Of a stretch of 38,080 nucleotides of DNA, positions 21,082-33,216 are shown one piece after another; the first letter of the stretch is position 1; each line of letters starts with the position of its first letter. The stretch comes from Welwitschia mirabilis. Lineage: Eukaryota > Gnetophyta > Gnetopsida > Welwitschiales. Position numbers and translations under genes: made by a program. Location: contig JBOZIK010000001.1 of the NCBI GenBank assembly GCA_051453625.1, forward strand, positions 45,321,010-45,359,089. The letters are read 5' to 3'. Under the pieces are notes generated by a model. The model did no database searches. It worked only from the letters and a program-made list of their open reading frames with translations, and was not told the DNA's origin.

Positions 21082-21769
21082 GAAAAAATGACCCAACAAG
21101 ACCACTATTGAGGATCTGAACCAGAAGAATAAATTTATGAAATTCAAGAAGAAGAAATTGAAATTATAGCCTCTCTACATCCTTTACAATAAGAGGTAGT
21201 AAAAGCTTGAGAATTAAGCAATAGCCCATAAGAAAGAAAACTACAAATCTGAAGCCACAAACATTCTAAGAGATAATATTCATTAAGGTATACATAAGGG
21301 AGAATAACCCCATCAATGTTAACCAGAACATCTATATCAACATCCATACCTTCGAAAGTAATAATTAGATTCAAAATAACATGCTGCAAAGAAGTCTATT
21401 GAGGAGTTATAGAAGCAGAAATATTATGAGATGGAATATGTTTAGATATTTTTCAACCTATTACTAAAATAAAACCTTCCACATCCATAAGTGATTGATT
21501 ATTAGAAGAAGAAGAGGCCTTCTTTGAGGAAGAAAGTGGTGAAGGTAGGAAAGATGCATTTCGTGTACCTTTAAAAGACTGATTTTTAGATTTTTCAATC
21601 TTATCATTTCCTACAGGTTCTAAAGAAGAGTGAACAGTATATGGTAGTGGATTTGAAACAACTTTCTATGTTTTACCAAAAGAGTAACTCCTTGAGTACA
21701 ACACTTAATGTAGACGCATTGAGAGATGTGATGATCATCATAATGATAACATATACATGAGTTTGGCAA
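21082..21769 (-). pseudogene. LINE (L1-type) ORF1-like remnant with degenerate zinc knuckle
   Basis: On the minus strand a knuckle-like CICYHYDDHHISQC (21716-21757) fits CX2CX4HX4C with the second Cys changed to Tyr. It is followed by VYIKC, a Ser/Lys-rich linker (SSKKASSSSN) and SLMDVEGFILVIG, which resembles the C-terminal part of plant L1 ORF1 proteins. A further open stretch at 21389-21144 has no clear assignment. Stops and frameshifts occur. The gap at 21770 removes the N-terminal half. It interrupts the space between two copia fragments. A gag from another element is the alternative. Confidence 0.5.
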
Positions 21770-21869
21770 NNNNNNNNNNNNNNNNNNNNNNNNNNNNNNN
21801 NNNNNNNNNNNNNNNNNNNNNNNNNNNNNNNNNNNNNNNNNNNNNNNNNNNNNNNNNNNNNNNNNNNNN
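21770..21869. other. Assembly gap (100 N)
   Basis: A placeholder run between the LINE-like remnant and the second copia fragment. Neither side overlaps the other in visible sequence. Confidence 0.95.
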
Positions 21870-22724
21870 TAAGACATTCTTAGACTGGCTAGATTCTACT
21901 TAAGTGTAGAAATTGTTCAGCAAAATAATGGAATCTTGTAATGCAAAAGTAGTACATGCGAGATCTAATCTAGAAATTTGAACTAAAAGATACAAAATAA
22001 GTTGTAATGACTTTAGAAGAAAATGCTAAGATATCTACTAACGAAAACTCAAAACTTAAGAATGAAATATAATATAGAAGTATAGTAGGAAGTTTGATTT
22101 ATATAACACTAGATCAAACATATCATATGTTATTGATGTGTTATCAAGATATCTTCATGTGCCTAAGGTCACTCATTTGAATACTGTAAAGAAAATACTG
22201 AGATACATAAAGAAGACAAAAGAGTTAGGTCTCACCTATAGAAGAAACTCTTAGTTCATCCTCAAGGCATACTATGACCTAGATTTTGCTGAAGAAACTG
22301 ATACCTCCTTGTCAACATTAAGGTATATCATGTTCTTGGGAACATCATCTCTGCCTTAGCAATCAAAGCATTAGAGAACTATAGCATGATCTTCTATTAA
22401 AGCCAAATATACTGCTACTTCCAAAGCATGTAGAAATATTGAATGACTATGAAAACTATTAGAAGCAGTGAACCTGAAATAGACTAAGGTAACATAACTC
22501 TTCATTTACAACCAATCATCAATTTGCATGGTGAAAGATCTGGTGCATCATTATAATACACGACACTTTTATGTTGGGATCCATAAAAATAGGGAACTCA
22601 TACAGAATGAAATTATTACACTAGTGTACTATCCATAAAACAAACTATTAATATTCTTGCAAAATCACTTGGTTAAGAGAAGTTCTAGTATTTTCCATGC
22701 AAGATTGGCTTAACAATGAGTTAA
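21870..22724 (+). pseudogene. Ty1/copia RT end and RNase H, copy 2
   Basis: It aligns throughout with copy 1 (about 19735-20583) at roughly 80 percent by eye. Readable blocks include RYLHVPKVTHLNTV, the RYIKKTKELGLTYRR region, and the C-terminal EKF-YFPCKIGLTMS with the stop at 22722-22724. It has several in-frame stops and is 5' truncated by the gap. Same orientation as copy 1, about 2.14 kb downstream. Confidence 0.83.
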
Positions 22725-22794
22725 GTCAAAGCCTTTTCTTATTTTATACTTCATGGGTTTCATTTGATTTATGAGTCTCTGATTGAAGTCATAC

Positions 22795-22935
22795 CTAATC
22801 CTAATGCTATGATATGTGTAGTACAAATATGATCTAGTACTGTAAGATGTGTAGTACATGTTTTAGCCTAGCATTATGACATGTGTAATGAACATAAAAA
22901 GCCTATCTACTATGGGATGTGTAGCAGTAAATTAA
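22795..22935 (+). repeat. Tandem repeat in the copia 3' UTR, copy 2
   Basis: Four units match those of copy 1: CTAATGCTATGATATGTGTA, CTAGTACTGTAAGATGTGTA, CTAGCATTATGACATGTGTA and CTACTATGGGATGTGTAG. The GATGTGTAGTAC core is present in both diverged copies, so the array is ancestral to the family. Confidence 0.8.
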
Positions 22936-23060
22936 CTGCTACTTTTACAAAGTAGTTCTTAATAAGATAACTCCTTTTCAAATGTTTTATTATAGGTTAC
23001 ATTCCCAAGATTTCCCCCAAAGCACTCTGGTTTTTCCTTGAAAGAGAGTGTATTCCCATG

Positions 23061-23245
23061 TTGAGGGGGGAATTACTAAGACTTGTACATACTGTGGTCC
23101 CATACCTAGGGATTCGTGAAAACCCTAGTGATGTGCTTATCTAAATAAGTAAGCTCTTTGTAAAATAATTAAAAAAGGAGAAATAAAATGTATCTTTTGA
23201 AAATGTTATGCTCTCCATGCTTGAGTTCTGTTATTTCCTAGCACT
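23061..23245 (+). repeat. Polypurine tract and short 3' LTR of copia copy 2
   Basis: The polypurine tract TTGAGGGGGGAAT (23061-23073) precedes the LTR start TACTAAGACTTGTACATACTG (decayed TG) at 23074. The end is near ...TTATTTCCTAGCA at about 23245. An AATAAAAT stretch at about 23182 could be a poly(A) signal. The length of about 170 bases is short for a copia LTR. Confidence 0.6.
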
Positions 23246-26200
23246 ATTCTCTCCTAACTTTTAATCAATTGTTCTCTTATTTTCTTCCAATATGTATTTA
23301 TAATAATCATTCAAATTTAAAGCATCTATTCATTATTATCAATAATGGTAGGCCTCTATCTTTGTTTCCATATATTTTTATTTATCCCTTGAAGATTTGC
23401 ATAAATCATTTTTAAATACTCCCTATGGAAAAGACCCCTCACTATGCATAAATGTGATGATCTTTTACTAATGCTTGATATATTTAACATCATATTTCTT
23501 TGTTACATTCAAATCCTATGGCAAATACATTAATAGTTTAGGCCTATTTCTTATAAAGACTTTCAAATTATTCTTATCACATAGAGCTATTTTTAGTTTT
23601 GTAATTCATTCATAAGCCATTTTTAATTTCTTGGTAGCCTTCTTTTTAATTTTTTAGAGATGAATTTAATTTGCTATATTGGTTATCTCCTACTCCAATT
23701 TATCATTGCTTTTTTTCCTTAATTCAATTGGAATTTTAAAAAATTTATTTTTAACTTTTAAACATGAATTGTAATTATATAGTTCTAAAGTGTCCTCCTT
23801 TGTCTTCAAAAATATTTGTGTTTCATCTTTAAAGGAGTTTAAATCATTGCTAAGAGTATCAATCTTTTCTAATTCTAAAGCTTTAGAGAATGATTTGGGC
23901 TAAGAAGAATAAGTAGAAAAAATCTATTCTAAAGTAAATTATGTTGGATCTTCCCCCTTCACCCTTATAGTCAATTGTAATAACCCCACGCTTTATGAAA
24001 CAAATGAAGATTCATTAGGCCATGACTAAGAAAGTATCTATGCTAAACTTTGTTCTTGTTTGATTTTGAAAATAATTAATTCCTTTATTCTAAATAATGA
24101 TTGAATAGTTAATTTAACACATGGCTTATTTACTTTAAAACTCACTCTTTTTTCTTTTTGTATTCTTCTTACCAAGAGATAAAATCCTAGCCTAATGATT
24201 CCTAAGATTCTAACTTTTTCATTTTAATAATATCCTATTATTCATTGAAAACATCCTATAAATATATCAATATTCTTTTGCCTTATGGAGTCTATAGCAG
24301 CTTATCATAGATAAAACTAGTTAGACTCATCCCTTTCTACTTATTAATAATAGGGATGAGATTGTTAGCTATGATTCTAATAATCTTATATAGTTCAAGT
24401 TCTAAGTTTTTATTAGAATTTACCCTTCCTTCTTTATTAGAAAGTCTCCCTAACAAAGTCATATTGAATTTAGTATTCTCTTCCCTATTAAAACTTTTAA
24501 GTGATCAATCTTCTCTAGGTAAATACAACATCTTTTTATTATCTTCTTATGAAAAAGTAATCCCTTAATTACTAACTAGTGTGGTTAGAACTCTGTCTTG
24601 TTTGTTATACTTCAAGTTCTTACAAAATTTGAAAAATGATGTGATGTTGTGTTTTTCATCTAAAGTAAGTTACTATCACCACCTTAATTCTATAATTTTT
24701 TATTTCAACTTGACTAAGTATATCTAATTTACATTCATTAATTATTGAAGTTCCAAAACTAGGAGCTTAGTACAGAAAAGGCACCAATAATCCACTATTA
24801 ATCAATCACTTAAAAAGTAAAAACATAAAATCTAAGACTAAAGTCATTTTGGAAGATTTGCAAAGGGCAAGATAAATTAACACTAGGCACTTAGACAAGA
24901 TTCACAAAAAATAGGCCTTTAATCATAGAAAATTTCAGCTAAGAGTGGAGAGACAAGAGCCTCAAAGTAGGACATTTTTGACAAGAAGAGTCTTTGATTC
25001 TTAAAATACATATATCTCAGAAATCTATCTAAAACTTTTAAAGCTTTGCAGATCATAAAATTATTTAACAATCATTATTCTGGTTTTACAAATCTTTTTT
25101 CTGAATTCTCAAAATGTTGGAATAGGAATACATAACTAAGCCACTTTTGCAAATACAAATTATTAATTCAAAACTAAGTAACAGACTTTAAAATAGCATC
25201 ATAATTGACCACTAATAACGTTTTAGAATGAAACTTTTTAAGGGTCTTATCAATGTTTATAATGCAAATCCAAATCAGGTAGGATGATTTAGATTATAAT
25301 AATTGAAAATTCTGTAATCAATGATAAATATGCACAAATCAGATTACAAATTTTAATTGAAGATTTAACCACATACTACTAAATACCCTTACACTGATGA
25401 TATTTTTGCATTGTCTTGATTTCTTCCTTACAACATTAGAAGTAAAAGAATTTAATAATTAGAATTCTTACACGTATAGGATTGCAAAGGATTATAATTC
25501 TTCCTTTTACGAGTTCTTAAGAAAGTAAGAAGATAAACTAGGGCACTTATGTTGATAAAAGAAAGTTTGTAGAGATTGCATTAAATTGAGATGAAAAAGG
25601 AATTGGAGGAATCGTTTACTATTGTTGTACCTTTTTCAAAGAAAGTATGGGCCAAATTTACTAATTGCAAATGCTAGTGAGAATGAATGACACTGTAAAT
25701 AGGAAAAATTAATTCAAACTACAAAAAATGCTAGTATGGTATGAATATTTAACACTAATCTGCTTGAGAACATAAGTACTAAATGTAGCAAAATTTTTAA
25801 AGCTCAAGGTAATGTAATTCCAAGCATAATGAGAATTATTATGTTTAAATTTATTGATAGACATTTTCTAGGGCTTACAAAAATTTCTAACTTTATTAAT
25901 TATTACTAATAGTACCATAAATTTCAATTTTAAGATAAAAATTGAATTAGACAAAAAGATTTAGATTGAAATTAAGGAGATTTAAACTATAATAAAATAA
26001 ATACCCAAATTTTTAAATGTAATGCATGCTGATTTTGAAATAAATCAGAAATACAAAAAGGGTTTTCATAAATCATTAACATCAAAGAGTTAAACTTAGA
26101 TTGACAGACTTTGAATCATCTTCTTGCTTGTCTTCTTTAGTCTTGAATGCATATAATAAAATCTAAATTCCCCCTTTTCTTAGTAGAGAAGAAGTGATTT

Positions 26201-27750
26201 AGATACATGTTTTGAATGCTTAAAAACTATGGAAGACAAACAACAATCATTGTAGATAGGTAACAGAAATGTCAGATTTGAGATGAGAGAGCTGTATTTG
26301 CTTTTCAAGGAGACTTGCTTGGTCTAGTTTGATGATGTAATCCGTGTTTGCTTAATCTTTGTCATTTAGTTTGATTTTTACTTTCCTTCTTAAAACTTCA
26401 CTTATAAGATTAGAATATTTATCTGTCTAATGAGGGCTTATCATAATAGAAATTAGTTCCAAGACAAAAATCTCATATTCAACATAGTTTTTACTCAATA
26501 ACTAACATGTATGATGAGTAACATATGTAAATGTTATAGTTAAACCAAGGGAAGAACTAATTCAAGGAGAAATCAAATCAAGTATTTGCTCTTTAATGGC
26601 TTCAAATCAAGACAAGGTTCATGACAATTATAGTTGTTACGTTTGTTAAAAGATGTAAATAACAATTCAAGGGGTCTAAGCCTTATGGAACTGATTGTAT
26701 TTAGTAATGAAGAGCCATGAATCCTATGAAACGACATGATAAATTTTTACCATCATTAAAACAAGGGCAATGAAAGAGTGAAGGGCATGCATGGGACTTG
26801 CACAAGTATACGAAGTCCTTGACAAGCTGGCTTAACCCCCTACTAGTCCCACAAACTGAACCTTAAAGGTAGTATGACTTCCCTAGTTCACAACACCAAA
26901 GTCTTGTGTTTAGCATGAGAAGGTGTTGTTTTAACCATGTCAATGAAGCAATAATTTTTCAACATTAGGCTACTAGATTTTTCTAGTCTTTTTGATACCC
27001 ACTTCACAATTAAGAATTCTATGTAAAGATTCTCATGATTTACTAATAAAAATCTGTTTAAATGAAATTTAAACCATCACAATAGGTTTAGGGTGTTCTA
27101 ACTTTACCATTGCAGTAAGTTAGCCAGGACAATAAAATAGAATACTCTGAATGAAAGCTTAATAAGGCTAATTGATATTTAAAAAATGAAAATTATGGTT
27201 TTATTTTTTTAATAGCCAGACTATTATTATCCATTCTACCATCACCCATTATCTATTTGATAAATTTGTTGTGATAGATCAACCAAAATAATTCTTTCCA
27301 TTAGGTTGTATTTTTTTTATTTCATTGTAGTGCATGTAGTGTTTTAGAATGCAAGCCTTAAAAATTAAGGCCTTTATGGTCTATTAAATAAACCAGGATA
27401 GTAAAAGTAAAATATAGATTGAGATTTCTTATTTAAAGAAAATATAGCCTAGACGTTGATTTATACTTGAGTTGAAGGAAATGCATCCACATATTTGAAA
27501 AAAAATCCAACTTACATTTCCCATGCGTTCACCATTACCTTTTTGATGTGCATTCATTTAAACATCATTCATATTCCTACTTATCTCTAACTCACTACTC
27601 TAGTAAGAAAAACTCTAAAATTTCTTTCTTAAGTAACAAGAGTTATTATTTTAAAGCCTAATAAAAGAAATTCTTAAAGCACAGATGAAATACATGTACA
27701 CTTTTTCATTAACTTTCTACCTTTGCTTAGTGACTTGAAAGGTTTGTTGT
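23246..27750. other. AT-rich region without recognisable genes
   Basis: Short open frames only (for example 24356-24568) with no conserved wording. The minus strand of 23600-23900 has a Lys/Glu/Leu-rich, coiled-coil-like reading broken by stops that could be an old gag, but I cannot identify it. No tRNA, CRISPR array, LTR pair or simple satellite was seen. It is probably degraded transposon DNA and intergenic space upstream of the WD40 gene. Confidence 0.5.
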
Positions 27751-27773
27751 CCCATCACATATAACAAGTAGCA

Positions 27774-27856
27774 AAAAATCATTAACCCTATGGCATACAA
27801 CCACCTAAAAATCATTAATCCCATAGTATACAACCACCCAAAAAACCACTGAACGT
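27774..27856. repeat. Minisatellite, 33-base unit, about 2.5 copies
   Basis: AAAAATCATTAACCCTATGG (start 27774) and AAAAATCATTAATCCCATAG (start 27807) begin two 33-base units ending ATACAACCACC, and a third partial unit follows at 27840. A still weaker unit may precede it. An 67-codon minus-strand frame across it (with WLYTMGLMIF and WLYAIGLMIF) is a by-product of the repeat. Confidence 0.7.
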
Positions 27857-28029
27857 TAGGACATAACATATGGGAATAGAAAGAAGTAAAAGATATTTTA
27901 CCATGATGCGTGGTGTACATGGTGGGTTATTTGAAATGGTCCCAAGGCCTTCAACATAAGGTACAACAACCATGCACTAACCAGCAGCTATCCCTGTGCA
28001 ATTTCAGCAAAAACAATAGTAGATTAAAA

Positions 28030-28954
28030 CGGTTAATTTATATTACATAAAAGGAATGTAGAAAAACACACGTGATTTTATTAGTAGAAGTCATTTTTGC
28101 ATGTTCTATACAAATAACGTATATCCAGAGGAGCATCCCATTTCTGTTATTGCCTGCTTATTTCCAGGCTTCAAAATGAAATTCAAATACGAAGGAAAAG
28201 ATCAGATGGATCCGCAGGGGATTCCATCGCCCAAGAATAGCACCTTCAGCAGCATTCCGCGGCAAGAAAATTCTCTCAACCAATTCATTCTCTGCTCTCC
28301 GACGAAATAGCCGTGCGTGACGAGCCAAAAGAAGCAAAGAGAGCAGCGCGGAACGAAGGGCAAGAAGGGAAAGGAAGGGAAGCGTCTGTCTGCTAAAATA
28401 ATTCCAAGACAATGTTGAACGAAGGCGACATGAAGGCCGGACTGGAGTGTCTAGTCTGCCTTACCTTTTTTGCTTTAGCTTTGCTTTAGCAGAGAGGCAA
28501 ATTGATTCATGTCGGTTCATCATTCCAGTTTGAGCTCTTCATTTGTCCTTTTTATGTACTTGATATTGATCTTGTTTTTTGTGCCCTGTCCTTGCCTGGG
28601 AGTTCGTTCGGCTCGAATCTCAAGTCTTTCCTTGCATTAGCGTTATCTCTGCACAGTCATACACTTGCCTGCTTGCTCCGGGAGGAAGACTTTATTCCCT
28701 TTCAAGAGGCATCTCCATTTCTGATTCCGTTTCTGGTCTCTTATTATTTATCATTTCTTGATTCGGAATCCGTCTCTGGTCCTCAATTTCGGACAAAATC
28801 TGTCTCTTCTGATTCTTCGTTGTCCGTTTTATGTAGATTTTATGTCCTTTGTTTTTGTTCTGGTCTAGCTTATGCATGTGATCGCCGATAGAACAAAAGC
28901 TTTTGCTTGTGGATTGATTAATTCGATCTTCTTCTGCTAAATGTTGTAGTTTTC
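28030..28954 (+). promoter_or_regulatory. Promoter and 5' leader of the WD40 gene, with a probable leader intron
   Basis: GC content rises at about 28190-28450 and sequence then becomes T-rich to 28950. The segment ending ...GATTAATTCGATCTTCTTCTGCTAAATGTTGTAG at about 28948 looks like a branch point, pyrimidine stretch and AG acceptor, so a 5'-UTR intron is likely; no donor could be fixed. Several upstream ATGs with short frames (28502-28891, 28579-28761) would burden translation if they were not removed. A direct repeat CTTTGCTTTAG lies around 28468-28492. No TATA box could be assigned. Confidence 0.45.
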
Positions 28955-30619
28955 ATGAGAAGGCTGATGTTAGAATCTGAACAAAGAAGAGGTTCAGGCA
29001 TGGATGGAGCTGGCGACGATGCCGAGGGTCAGTTTGCTGAATCTCAAGAGGAGACTGCGTTGCCAGGAAGAAAGCCGGGTAAACTTGGAAGAGAGGAGAT
29101 CTCAGATTCGAAGGGGAACTACGATATTTGGAAGCAAATACCTGACAGCATTCAAGAACGACGTCAACGTTTCTTCCATGGCATAGGCCTTGCAGATGCC
29201 AAGGAAAGCTCGTATTCTTCTGAAACTAAACATTCTGCTTATTCCGACGTTGCTGGATCGCAGAGCCTAGTTCTTGAGAATTCTAATGATAATTACAGGG
29301 CCGTTCTCAGGACACCTACAGGATCGGATATCCTTCCTTCATCAAGAAGCCAGAAGAACGATACAATGATTGATGGAACAGATGAATCTATCCCTTCAAA
29401 CATATCTTGCCACTCTATAAAGCAGACCAACGATTACACATCTCCATCCATATTTGATAGCAGAAGAGAACCTTCACTGAGAATTAAGAATTTGGACAAT
29501 GGCAAGGAATATATAGTCGAAGAAGGAAACTGCAACATGGTAAGAGAAGCTAACGCAGATAAAGAAATCAGCATTGAAGAGTTCGAAAAGTCCATTGGAC
29601 GATCAGCTATTGTGTCGAAGCACCTGCAGCGGGAAATTACAATAGATAATACATGCGATGAGACGGACACTTTGTCGAAGAAGAAGAATCGTTGGCTGAA
29701 ACATTTGATGATATCTTCTAAATCTTTCAGTCTGCCCAGTAGTGAGGGCTCAGACAGAAGCTGCCGCAATTCCGAGAAATTTGATGTTTCTCCTGAAACG
29801 CAAATGCCACGAAGAATCAAAGTATGTTACCACAAAAAGACCTATAAGGAGTTCAGTGCAATGTTCTTGGGCCAGCAGATAAAGGCCCATGAAGGTGCGA
29901 TTTGGACGATGAAGTTCAGTTTGGATGGGAGGTTTCTTGCCTCGGCTGGCCACGATCGTATCATTCATATAAGAGAAGTGACAGAATCAAAGAGTAGTTT
30001 TGAAGCTTCTGGTTTAAATGGAGAAAACTTTTTTCCCACCGGAGATGCATCTACTCCTGAGGATGATCTCAACAAAAAGAACATGGGGAAGCACAAGGCA
30101 CGCAAAAAGAGCTCTAAATGCGATTTTATAGTACTTCCTAAAAAGGTTTTTCATCTTTCTGAAGTGCCCTTGTGTTCCTTCAGCGGTCACCAAGACGACA
30201 TCTTGGATCTCTCATGGTCTCAATCGCAGGTGAGTACATGATAGGGGAAAATGTTAGAGTAGCACTAGAGAAAACAATTAAGGCGCACCTTAATATAATA
30301 CCGTTTTGAGACGTCCAAGTACTCTAAGCTTTCGCGGAATGCACTTATAGAACAAGGAAGTATGCTTTCGACAGAAACCATCTCAGAGTTCAGGCAATTT
30401 CCTCTTCCCCCCCTCCCGCTTCCTTTCATGGCTTAAACCTGTGGGTTATCCAATAGGATTTAGCACGTCAAAGACAACCAGCAATTGCAAGCTACAAAAT
30501 TTTATTTGCTTTCTAAAATATGAAGTCTAAATTGTATTCTTGACAAAATAATGTTTACATTCAAAGATCGTTGCGTTGGCAAAAAGGAAACCAACACAAA
30601 AAAAGAAAAAAGAAAAGAC

Positions 30620-30659
<40 letters not shown>

Positions 30660-31402
30660 GGGTGTCGGAGAGGGGAGGGGGGTTCTTGGGAGCTTATGAC
30701 ACCGTAAAACTACTTGCTGCCTAACACTTAACATAAATGTTATTTGCAAAGAGAGAATTGCACTGCAAAAAATCATGTTTGCTTTTTAGAAATTGAGATT
30801 TGTTTCATGTTTTGGAGTAACAATAGATTAGAATACATGCCTGTCGTGATGTCACTTTGCTAGCCTACTTTAGTAGTTTTTCCTTATGTTATTCTCTTGC
30901 TCTTCTTACAGTATTTGCTTTCTGCGTCAATGGATAAAACAGTTCGACTTTGGCATGTAGGGAACCAAACTTGTTTAAGGACCTTCCATCACAAAGACAT
31001 TGGTAAGCTACCTAATAGCCCAGTTATTTTTATACGCTCTTTAAAAGCTACTGCTATATCTGTTGCCATCAAACCATGCTTTTGACCAGAGTATTTTCAT
31101 TGTTGAGAACAGTTACCTCAATACAGTTCAATCCTGTTGATGATGGATACTTTATAAGTGGTTCCTTAGATAAAAAGGTTCGAATATGGAATGTTCCTGA
31201 TTGCCATGTCGTTGACTGGACTGGTCTTCGGGAAATGGTCACAGCAGTTAGCTACACACCAAATGGAAAGGTTGGTGTCTTAACATTTTGTCATGAAGGC
31301 GTTAGAGGATTCCAACTGCATACTGAATCACTGATTATATCTGAAACCAGGGAGCAGCTGTTGGGACAAGTAATGGGAATTGTCGGTTCTACAGCATTTC
31401 AG
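28955..31402 (+). CDS. Plant WD40-repeat protein, WDR44-like family (four exons, 3' end outside the window)
   Basis: Exons 28955-30229, 30912-31002, 31113-31270 and 31351-31402 join in frame, all with GT-AG introns, to 525 codons plus one base. The start at 28955 follows an in-frame stop at 28919; Met16 (MDGAGDD) is an alternative. N-terminal family motifs are DIWKQIPDSIQERRQRFFHG and RIKNLDNGKEYIVEE, then EFEKSIG. WD repeats begin near residue 305 (IKAHEGAIWTMKFSLDGRFL), a basic linker follows, then FSGHQDDILDLSWSQSQ, YLLSASMDKTVRLWHVG, NPVDDGYFISGSLDKKVRIW, LREMVTAVSYTPNGK and GAAVGTSNGNCRFYSIS. This is the layout of Arabidopsis transducin/WD40 proteins related to WDR44, a Rab11 effector in animals; the plant role is uncertain. 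It should be a cytosolic scaffold. Repeat 1 ends HIREV where relatives have a Trp. The last repeats are missing. Confidence 0.93.
30230..30911 (+). other. Intron 1 of the WD40 gene with (GA)n microsatellite
   Basis: The donor is CAG|GTGAGT and the acceptor TTACAG|TATTTG, phase 0, 682 bases. An A-rich run (about 30597-30616) leads into a GA repeat of about 40 bases with one interruption (30621-30660), followed by GGGG-rich sequence. No coding potential. Confidence 0.88.
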
Positions 31403-31403
31403 G

Positions 31404-33216
31404 TACCTTGATTCATTGTCATTAAAAGTTTGTGCAATGCTCGTATAAACTTAATTACATGTGCAATGCTCGTTGAAAAATTGTTTGTCCTTGAAGGATT
31501 TGTTTGAAGATCAGTCAACATGATGTATCTCAAATAGTGTATTACAATTTATATTATAGCTTAAACATTCCTAAGCAGACTCTATTTCTTGGAGATTTGT
31601 TCGACAAGATCCTTGATGGAAATGCTTCGTAGTAAGACTGAATTTTATTGGAAGTTAGTTGCTACCAATTAATTGACTACCTCTAATCACAATGATATTT
31701 GGCTCAACTACTACAATTCAATTGTGGAATTTGACTTATGAAAGAAAGAGATGAAAAATATGATTTTGATGGAAATATAGACAACAAGTGATAACGTTAT
31801 CTAACTACTGAAAATTTTGTCAAGATGCAGAAGGAAAGATTTTATTGTCAATAGACAGATAAAATAGCATGCCATGAAATGGGCTATGAAACGATTATGA
31901 GATCTCATTCTAGATTGAGACNNNNNNNNNNNNNNNNNNNNNNNNNNNNNNNNNNNNNNNNNNNNNNNNNNNNNNNNNNNNNNNNNNNNNNNNNNNNNNN
32001 NNNNNNNNNNNNNNNNNNNNNNNNNNNNNGATGTGTTAGAGTTATGAGCCAACGTATGACCTATATGACCAGTTGTATGATGGTACAACCCACCTTAATG
32101 ACTATATGAGCAAACTTTACTAGGTAAGTCCTCTATGACTACAACCACACAATGGTATGACCCAGGTGAATGGCCTACAGAACCAAAGCTCAAGGGTTGC
32201 GGCAAGTACACCAAGATAAATGCTTGCATGAGCAGCTTCACAAGGTATGGAGAGATGATATAGACTTTTGATTTTTCTTTCTTTCTTTTTTTTTTAAATN
32301 NNNNNNNNNNNNNNNNNNNNNNNNNNNNNNNNNNNNNNNNNNNNNNNNNNNNNNNNNNNNNNNNNNNNNNNNNNNNNNNNNNNNNNNNNNNNNNNNNNNT
32401 TCTTTCTTTTTTTTTTAAATAAATTTTAGTACAAAAGGAGAAACTTACATCTCAAAACATAGAAAACTGAAAGCTAATCATCTCATTCAAAATTTGGAAT
32501 TTGAAACATTATAAAAACTTATCTTGAAATTTGCAGTTAGCTTAAAATCTCCACCAAAGGGGAAATTTTAATGGAAAAGATAAGCCAACTTTATGGATCT
32601 TCAATCTCCTTTACATCCCTGTTTTCAAGAAGTTAATTCATCTAAAACTCTACCATGCTAACTAGGTTCCTTGGTTTGCTGCTGACATCCCTATTGAATT
32701 CTAAGAATGAAAATGAACAACTTAAGATGTATGACTAATATAACAGTATTACGTGTAGATATAGGTGTATGAATAATTGTTTGTAGAAAGATCCCATAAG
32801 ACTTGCCAAAGAAAGGGAAAAATATTCAGTGAAAAACACTGATTTTTAAATTGACATTTATGAAATGGTGCACTAGTGTTTAACAATTAACCATGAATGG
32901 TACATAAAAATATAGGTCTACTAAAACGCCTCTACTAGAACACGATCATCACCATCAAAGAGATTACTAGGAGAGGGGTCACATCACTAGGGATAGTGAC
33001 TTCATTCTGCAACACCTAAAGAAGAAGTGTACATTAAAATCGATAGTATAAGAGATGTGGGAAAGTGGTTGAGGCATGCAACTAGGTACATAGCATGCCA
33101 ATACCTTACACTACAACAAAAAGCAGAGATGGAAAAGTGGGAGGTGGCCTAGCTATATCTGTTTTTCCATGTGGTACATGGTGGAGTAAGAGATGTAATG
33201 GAGGTGACCAATCCTC
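31404..33216. other. Intronic DNA with two gaps, no features recognised
   Basis: AT-rich, without coding wording. N runs lie at 31922-32029 and 32300-32399; the second has identical 22-base flanks. The stretch 32030-32270 is locally less AT-rich but shows no recognisable protein. Confidence 0.5.
32300..32399. other. Assembly gap (100 N) with identical flanks
   Basis: The 22 bases before the gap (TTCTTTC, ten T, AAAT with the preceding bases) are identical to the 22 bases after it. The contig ends overlap, so the real gap is probably absent. Confidence 0.85.

Noticed and set aside
23971-23984. TGTAATAACCCCAC as a possible LTR start
   Set aside because: It resembles chromovirus LTR edges, but no primer binding site, polypurine tract or partner LTR is next to it.
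24356-24568. 70-codon plus-strand frame
   Set aside because: AT-rich, Leu/Ser-rich by composition, no recognised motif and no neighbouring coding signal.
28158-28412. 84-codon minus-strand frame with Leu/Arg-rich sequence
   Set aside because: It overlaps the putative promoter/leader of the WD40 gene, has low complexity and no family resemblance.
29434-29968. Minus-strand frames of 128 and 72 codons
   Set aside because: They are antisense to exon 1 of the WD40 gene, whose plus-strand reading shows clear family motifs.
31271-31350. Read-through reading of exon 3 into the following sequence (ending QVP)
   Set aside because: A different frame after a CCAG acceptor gives GAAVGTSNGNCRFYSIS, the expected WD-repeat continuation, so an 80-base intron lies here.
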